Source: an uncultured Oscillospiraceae bacterium
GTDB lineage: Bacteria > Bacillota > Clostridia > Oscillospirales > Acutalibacteraceae
Reading direction: 5' to 3'
NCBI GenBank assembly: GCA_910588935.1
Contig: CAJUSM010000009.1
Span: 1 to 54,487 of the forward strand
Length of the DNA: 54,487 nucleotides
The position numbers and the translations under genes are program-made. Shown here piece by piece: positions 52,230 to 54,487 of this stretch (position 1 is its first letter; the number at the start of each line of letters is the position of its first letter). The notes under the pieces are model-generated. The model worked only from the letters and a program-made list of their open reading frames with translations, made no database searches and was not told the origin of the DNA.

Positions 52230-52828
52230 TGCTAGGCTTTTATATTGGGAAATGTACATGCATCGTCAAATTTTCATTTCTTGCTTTAGTGGCCTTCTGC
52301 TGTATTTATAGTGGGGTTGGCATTGGCTTCTCCTGTTTTTTGGCAACACTCCTTCACGAAGGTTCACACTTGTTAGCGATGCAGTTTTTTGGTGTGTTGC
52401 CAGAAAAGGCAGAGTTATCTATAATGGGTTGCCGAGTGGAGATTGGGGGATACAGCCAACTGAATGACAAGCAACAAAGCTTAATCTCCCTGGCCGGTCC
52501 CTGTGGAAATTTACTTACAGCGCTGTTCGTATGGGCAGTAGGGAGTTATAACAGCTTTGTAGGAATCAATCTAGCAATGTGTGTAGCCCATAGCTTGCCA
52601 ATCGAACCACTGGATGGAGGCCTTGCACTACACTATATTTTGCGCAGCCATTTCCGGAAAGATAAAGCAGAGATTGTCAGTCGGGTATTGTCATCACTTT
52701 TTTTGCTACCATTATCAGTAGTAGGATATTACTTATTGTTACAAACCAAATATAACTTTTCGCTGCTTGCATTAAGTTTGTATTTAACTGCATACTTGTT
52801 ATTTGGAAAAGACTATAGCCAACCGTAA
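52229..52828 (+). CDS. spoIVFB: SpoIVFB-type M50 intramembrane metalloprotease
   Basis: A 199-residue site-2-protease family member. The zinc motif HEGSH (43-47) lies in the second hydrophobic segment, and the second metal-binding motif reads PIEPLDGG, with the Asp at residue 129. Four to six membrane segments are predicted. SpoIVFB cleaves pro-SigmaK in the membrane around the forespore. Length is shorter than the 288 of Bacillus, mainly because the C-terminal CBS domain is absent. The ATG overlaps the preceding stop (TAATG), so it is co-translated with the upstream membrane protein and in the spoIVA transcript. Another M50 role is possible, but the context favours SigmaK processing. Confidence 0.8.
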   Translation: MLGFYIGKCTCIVKFSFLALVAFCCIYSGVGIGFSCFLATLLHEGSHLLAMQFFGVLPEKAELSIMGCRVEIGGYSQLNDKQQSLISLAGPCGNLLTALFVWAVGSYNSFVGINLAMCVAHSLPIEPLDGGLALHYILRSHFRKDKAEIVSRVLSSLFLLPLSVVGYYLLLQTKYNFSLLALSLYLTAYLLFGKDYSQP

Positions 52829-52855
52829 ACCACAAATTGAGTTCATGATATTTGA

Positions 52856-52910
52856 AAGAGGTACAGAGTAGGATTAGATGAATATATCATCTTCTTATGT
52901 TGTACCTCTT
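52856..52910 (+). terminator. Long imperfect hairpin after the sporulation operon
   Basis: AAGAGGTACA (52856-52865) and TGTACCTCTT (52901-52910) are exact complements; an inner AGATGA/TCATCT stem extends the structure around ATATA. It begins 28 bases after the protease stop and is the likely transcript end, although only short T-runs follow. The gene-free stretch 52829-53202 holds this hairpin, a weak 71-codon frame I do not accept and the non-coding end of the IS110 element. Confidence 0.5.
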
Positions 52911-53099
52911 GTAGGTTTTGGGGAACAGAGAAGCTTTGTACTTCTTTACAATATTCTAATTCATTTGTACAAAAGGAAAATGGCATTATTTCTAAAGAAA
53001 GATAGAAGGGATGCGATGCGAATTTTCTGGAAACCCCTGTGGAAAGCAAAGAAACTAAGAAGGCCTACACACATTCTTTTATATAAAGATTAACTATTA

Positions 53100-54432
53100 A
53101 AAGTCAACCCCCAAAATGAAGGGAGGCGGAAAAAGTTAGACGGTTCAAAAAGGCATAGCAAAGCAGAGGCCCAGGAGGACCCCGGAAAGCTATCGAAGGA
53201 ACTCAAACTGCCGGGCAGTAGGGTTGCCTGGACTTCTCCAGAGCGAAGATGAGCCGCACGAGCTTCTTGGCGGCGTGGGATAGGGCAACGTTGTAATGCT
53301 TACCCTCGGCTCGTTTCTTGGCCAGGTATGCGGCAAAGGCGGGGTCCCAGAGGCAGACGTATTTAGTGGCGTTATAGAGGGCGTAGCGAAGATAACGGGA
53401 GCCTCGTTTCTCCATGTGGGGATAGCAGTTTTTGAGCTGCCCGGATTGGTAAGTAGAGGGGGACATCCCAGCGTAAGCCAGCAGCTTGTCGGGGGAATCA
53501 AACCGGGAGAAGTCGCCAAGCTCGGCCAGGATCATGGCCCCCATGCGGTATCCAATCCCCGGAATGGTGGTAATTGGAGAATGCAATTCCTCCATGATGG
53601 CCTGGATTGCGGTTTCAATTTCCTCAATCTCGGCGTCCAGCTCTCGGATCAGCCGAATGGTATGCTGCAATTCCAGGGACTTGGCGGGCATTCTGGAGCC
53701 AATGGAGCTTCTGGCGGCGTCCCGGATATCCACTGCCGTATCCCGCCGGTAGCGGCCACGAGAGGCATCGGCCAGCAGGGTTTTCAGCCTCGTCAAATGT
53801 GCATCAGCGATTTGCCGGGCTTCTGGAAACTCAGACAGCAGCGCATAAATAGACGCCATGTGAAGTGATGGCACCAGCTGCTCCAGTTCTGGGAAGAGGA
53901 TGCACACCAGTCTGGAAACGGAAGTTTTCAATTTGGCCCGCTCTTTTACCTTGTCAAAACGATATCTGGTGAGTGACTTTAGCTCCTCGTTGTGGTATGC
54001 TGTATCTGTGTAGGGCTTGAGGCCCGCATCGGATTGAGTTGTACAACAACTCATAAGCATAGCCGCGATCGTTCGCGCGTCCACCCGGTCCGTCTTTGTC
54101 TTTCTGAGGCTGAGACTTTTCCGGTACAAGTTGGTGCGCAGAGGGTTCAGGACATAGGTGGGAAGCCCTCTGTCAAGAAGAAACCCAAGGATGTTGTAGC
54201 TGTAATGCCCGGTCGCCTCAAGCCCTACTTTTATGCTGTCTTGAGGCGTGGAGCAGGCCCGGAGTTTGTCCAGCAGAGTGTTGAAGCCCTCTAGGTTATT
54301 GGCGATGGTGAACACATCCGCCAGAACAGCGCCTTCTAAGTTGAGGATGAAACAGTCATGCTTGTCCTTGGCCACATCAATTCCTACGCAAATCATAGCA
54401 ATACCTCCAACGGATAATTTCTGATGCTGCAT
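53100..54432 (-). mobile_element. IS110-family insertion element (boundaries approximate)
   Basis: The unit covers the transposase at 53203-54396 and its flanks. The 3' non-coding flank is about 100 bases and appears to end near the GGGGGTTGACTTTT segment (minus strand, about 53110-53100). The 5' flank before the 55-bp repeat is only about 36 bases. IS110 elements lack terminal inverted repeats and carry a bridge RNA in one non-coding end, so exact limits need comparison with other copies. The region is richer in G+C than the host genes. Confidence 0.6.
53203..54396 (-). CDS. IS110-family DEDD transposase
   Basis: A 397-residue recombinase of the IS110/IS1111 family. The N-terminal RuvC-like domain starts CVGIDVAKDKHDCF, with further acidic motifs at GLEATGHYSYN and KTDRVDARTIA. 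The C-terminal Tnp20 domain (about 285-370) shows ITTIPGIGYRMGAMILAELGD, YAGMSPSTYQSGQ and KRGSRYLRYALYNATKY, where the catalytic Ser normally sits. The ATG at 54396 follows GGAGG by seven bases; the open frame upstream to 54432 is not preceded by an SD. The gene is intact. Confidence 0.93.
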   Translation of the reverse strand: MICVGIDVAKDKHDCFILNLEGAVLADVFTIANNLEGFNTLLDKLRACSTPQDSIKVGLEATGHYSYNILGFLLDRGLPTYVLNPLRTNLYRKSLSLRKTKTDRVDARTIAAMLMSCCTTQSDAGLKPYTDTAYHNEELKSLTRYRFDKVKERAKLKTSVSRLVCILFPELEQLVPSLHMASIYALLSEFPEARQIADAHLTRLKTLLADASRGRYRRDTAVDIRDAARSSIGSRMPAKSLELQHTIRLIRELDAEIEEIETAIQAIMEELHSPITTIPGIGYRMGAMILAELGDFSRFDSPDKLLAYAGMSPSTYQSGQLKNCYPHMEKRGSRYLRYALYNATKYVCLWDPAFAAYLAKKRAEGKHYNVALSHAAKKLVRLIFALEKSRQPYCPAV

Positions 54433-54487
54433 CTGTCAGCGCCGATGATAAAATGAAAGAAAACGCCGAGGAAAAAATGTAGTTTTG
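54433..54487. repeat. Right copy of the 55-bp exact terminal inverted repeat
   Basis: This is the exact reverse complement of bases 1-55. Read on the plus strand, it encodes the end of an open frame (SADDKMKENAEEKM) stopping at TAG 54480-54482. The repeat lies upstream of the IS110 transposase on its own strand. Identity begins exactly at 54433. Confidence 0.95.

Noticed and set aside
52878..53093. 71-codon frame after the SpoIVFB-like gene
   Set aside because: It starts inside the terminator-like hairpin without an SD and resembles no family. A 37-codon sub-frame with AAAAGG is possible but unsupported.
1..54487. Whole window as a 54-kb composite transposon or linear element with terminal repeats
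   Set aside because: The interior is essential chromosomal DNA in conserved order, the flanking transposases are of different families, and the repeat has exactly k-mer length.

Overview
The window reads as a chromosomal contig from an anaerobic, endospore-forming member of the Clostridia, most plausibly an Oscillospirales/Ruminococcaceae-type gut bacterium. The evidence is [FeFe]-hydrogenases, a GH120 xylosidase, Gram-positive SD sequences and SigA-type promoters, and a gene order that follows the Bacillus/Clostridium backbone. No rRNA, tRNA, CRISPR array or phage module was seen. The host backbone looks moderate in G+C; the two terminal transposase regions look richer in G+C.

Layout. (1) 1-1441: the contig end, a 5'-truncated IS30-family transposase, a strong hairpin terminator and a small MITE-like inverted-repeat unit. 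(2) 1442-7438, minus strand: MATE transporter, MoxR ATPase, DUF58 protein, a DUF4129 membrane protein without a transglutaminase domain, and a MOFRL-type glycerate kinase. (3) 7439-12609, plus: a promoter with an upstream 26-bp perfect dyad and a G+C-rich leader drives a [2Fe-2S] protein, a PAS-containing sensory [FeFe]-hydrogenase, a PP2C/SpoIIE-like phosphatase and a group-B-like [FeFe]-hydrogenase. (4) 12637-18185: BlaI-type repressor, SfsA, a GH120 beta-xylosidase, ComM and a DUF3892 protein. (5) 18321-28424: miaB, a YlbF/YmcA protein with a Cys-rich tail, mutS, a three-gene insert (methyltransferase, ParB-like, HD), mutL and miaA. (6) 28442-34901: an HlyD-like protein, then yggS-sepF-ylmH-divIVA-lspA-rluD and a GNAT-like gene. 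(7) 34898-35612: a decayed NUDIX gene and a terminator. (8) 35642-48688: yicC-remA-gmk-rpoZ-priA-def-fmt-rsmB-rlmN-prpC-prkC-rsgA-thiN, a 57-residue Cys-rich membrane protein and a 29-residue SpoVM-like peptide. (9) 48769-52828: a SigmaE-like promoter followed by sipL, spoIVA, a single-pass membrane protein and a SpoIVFB-type protease. (10) 53100-54487: an IS110-family element running into the contig end.

Two parts deserve most attention. One is the compact sporulation block. SpoVM (membrane-curvature peptide), SpoIVA (coat-basement ATPase) and SipL (its LysM partner) are encoded next to an intramembrane protease of the kind that activates SigmaK. A short membrane protein sits where a SpoIVFA-like partner would be expected, and an unrecognised Cys-rich peptide precedes spoVM behind an SD-masking hairpin. 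The other is the H2-sensing operon, in which a PAS-linked hydrogenase overlaps a phosphatase gene and is followed by a second hydrogenase.

The first 55 bases are exactly the reverse complement of the last 55. Because the interior is housekeeping DNA and both ends lie next to transposases, this is most simply an assembly k-mer overlap at a shared repeat and not a true terminal repeat of a mobile element.
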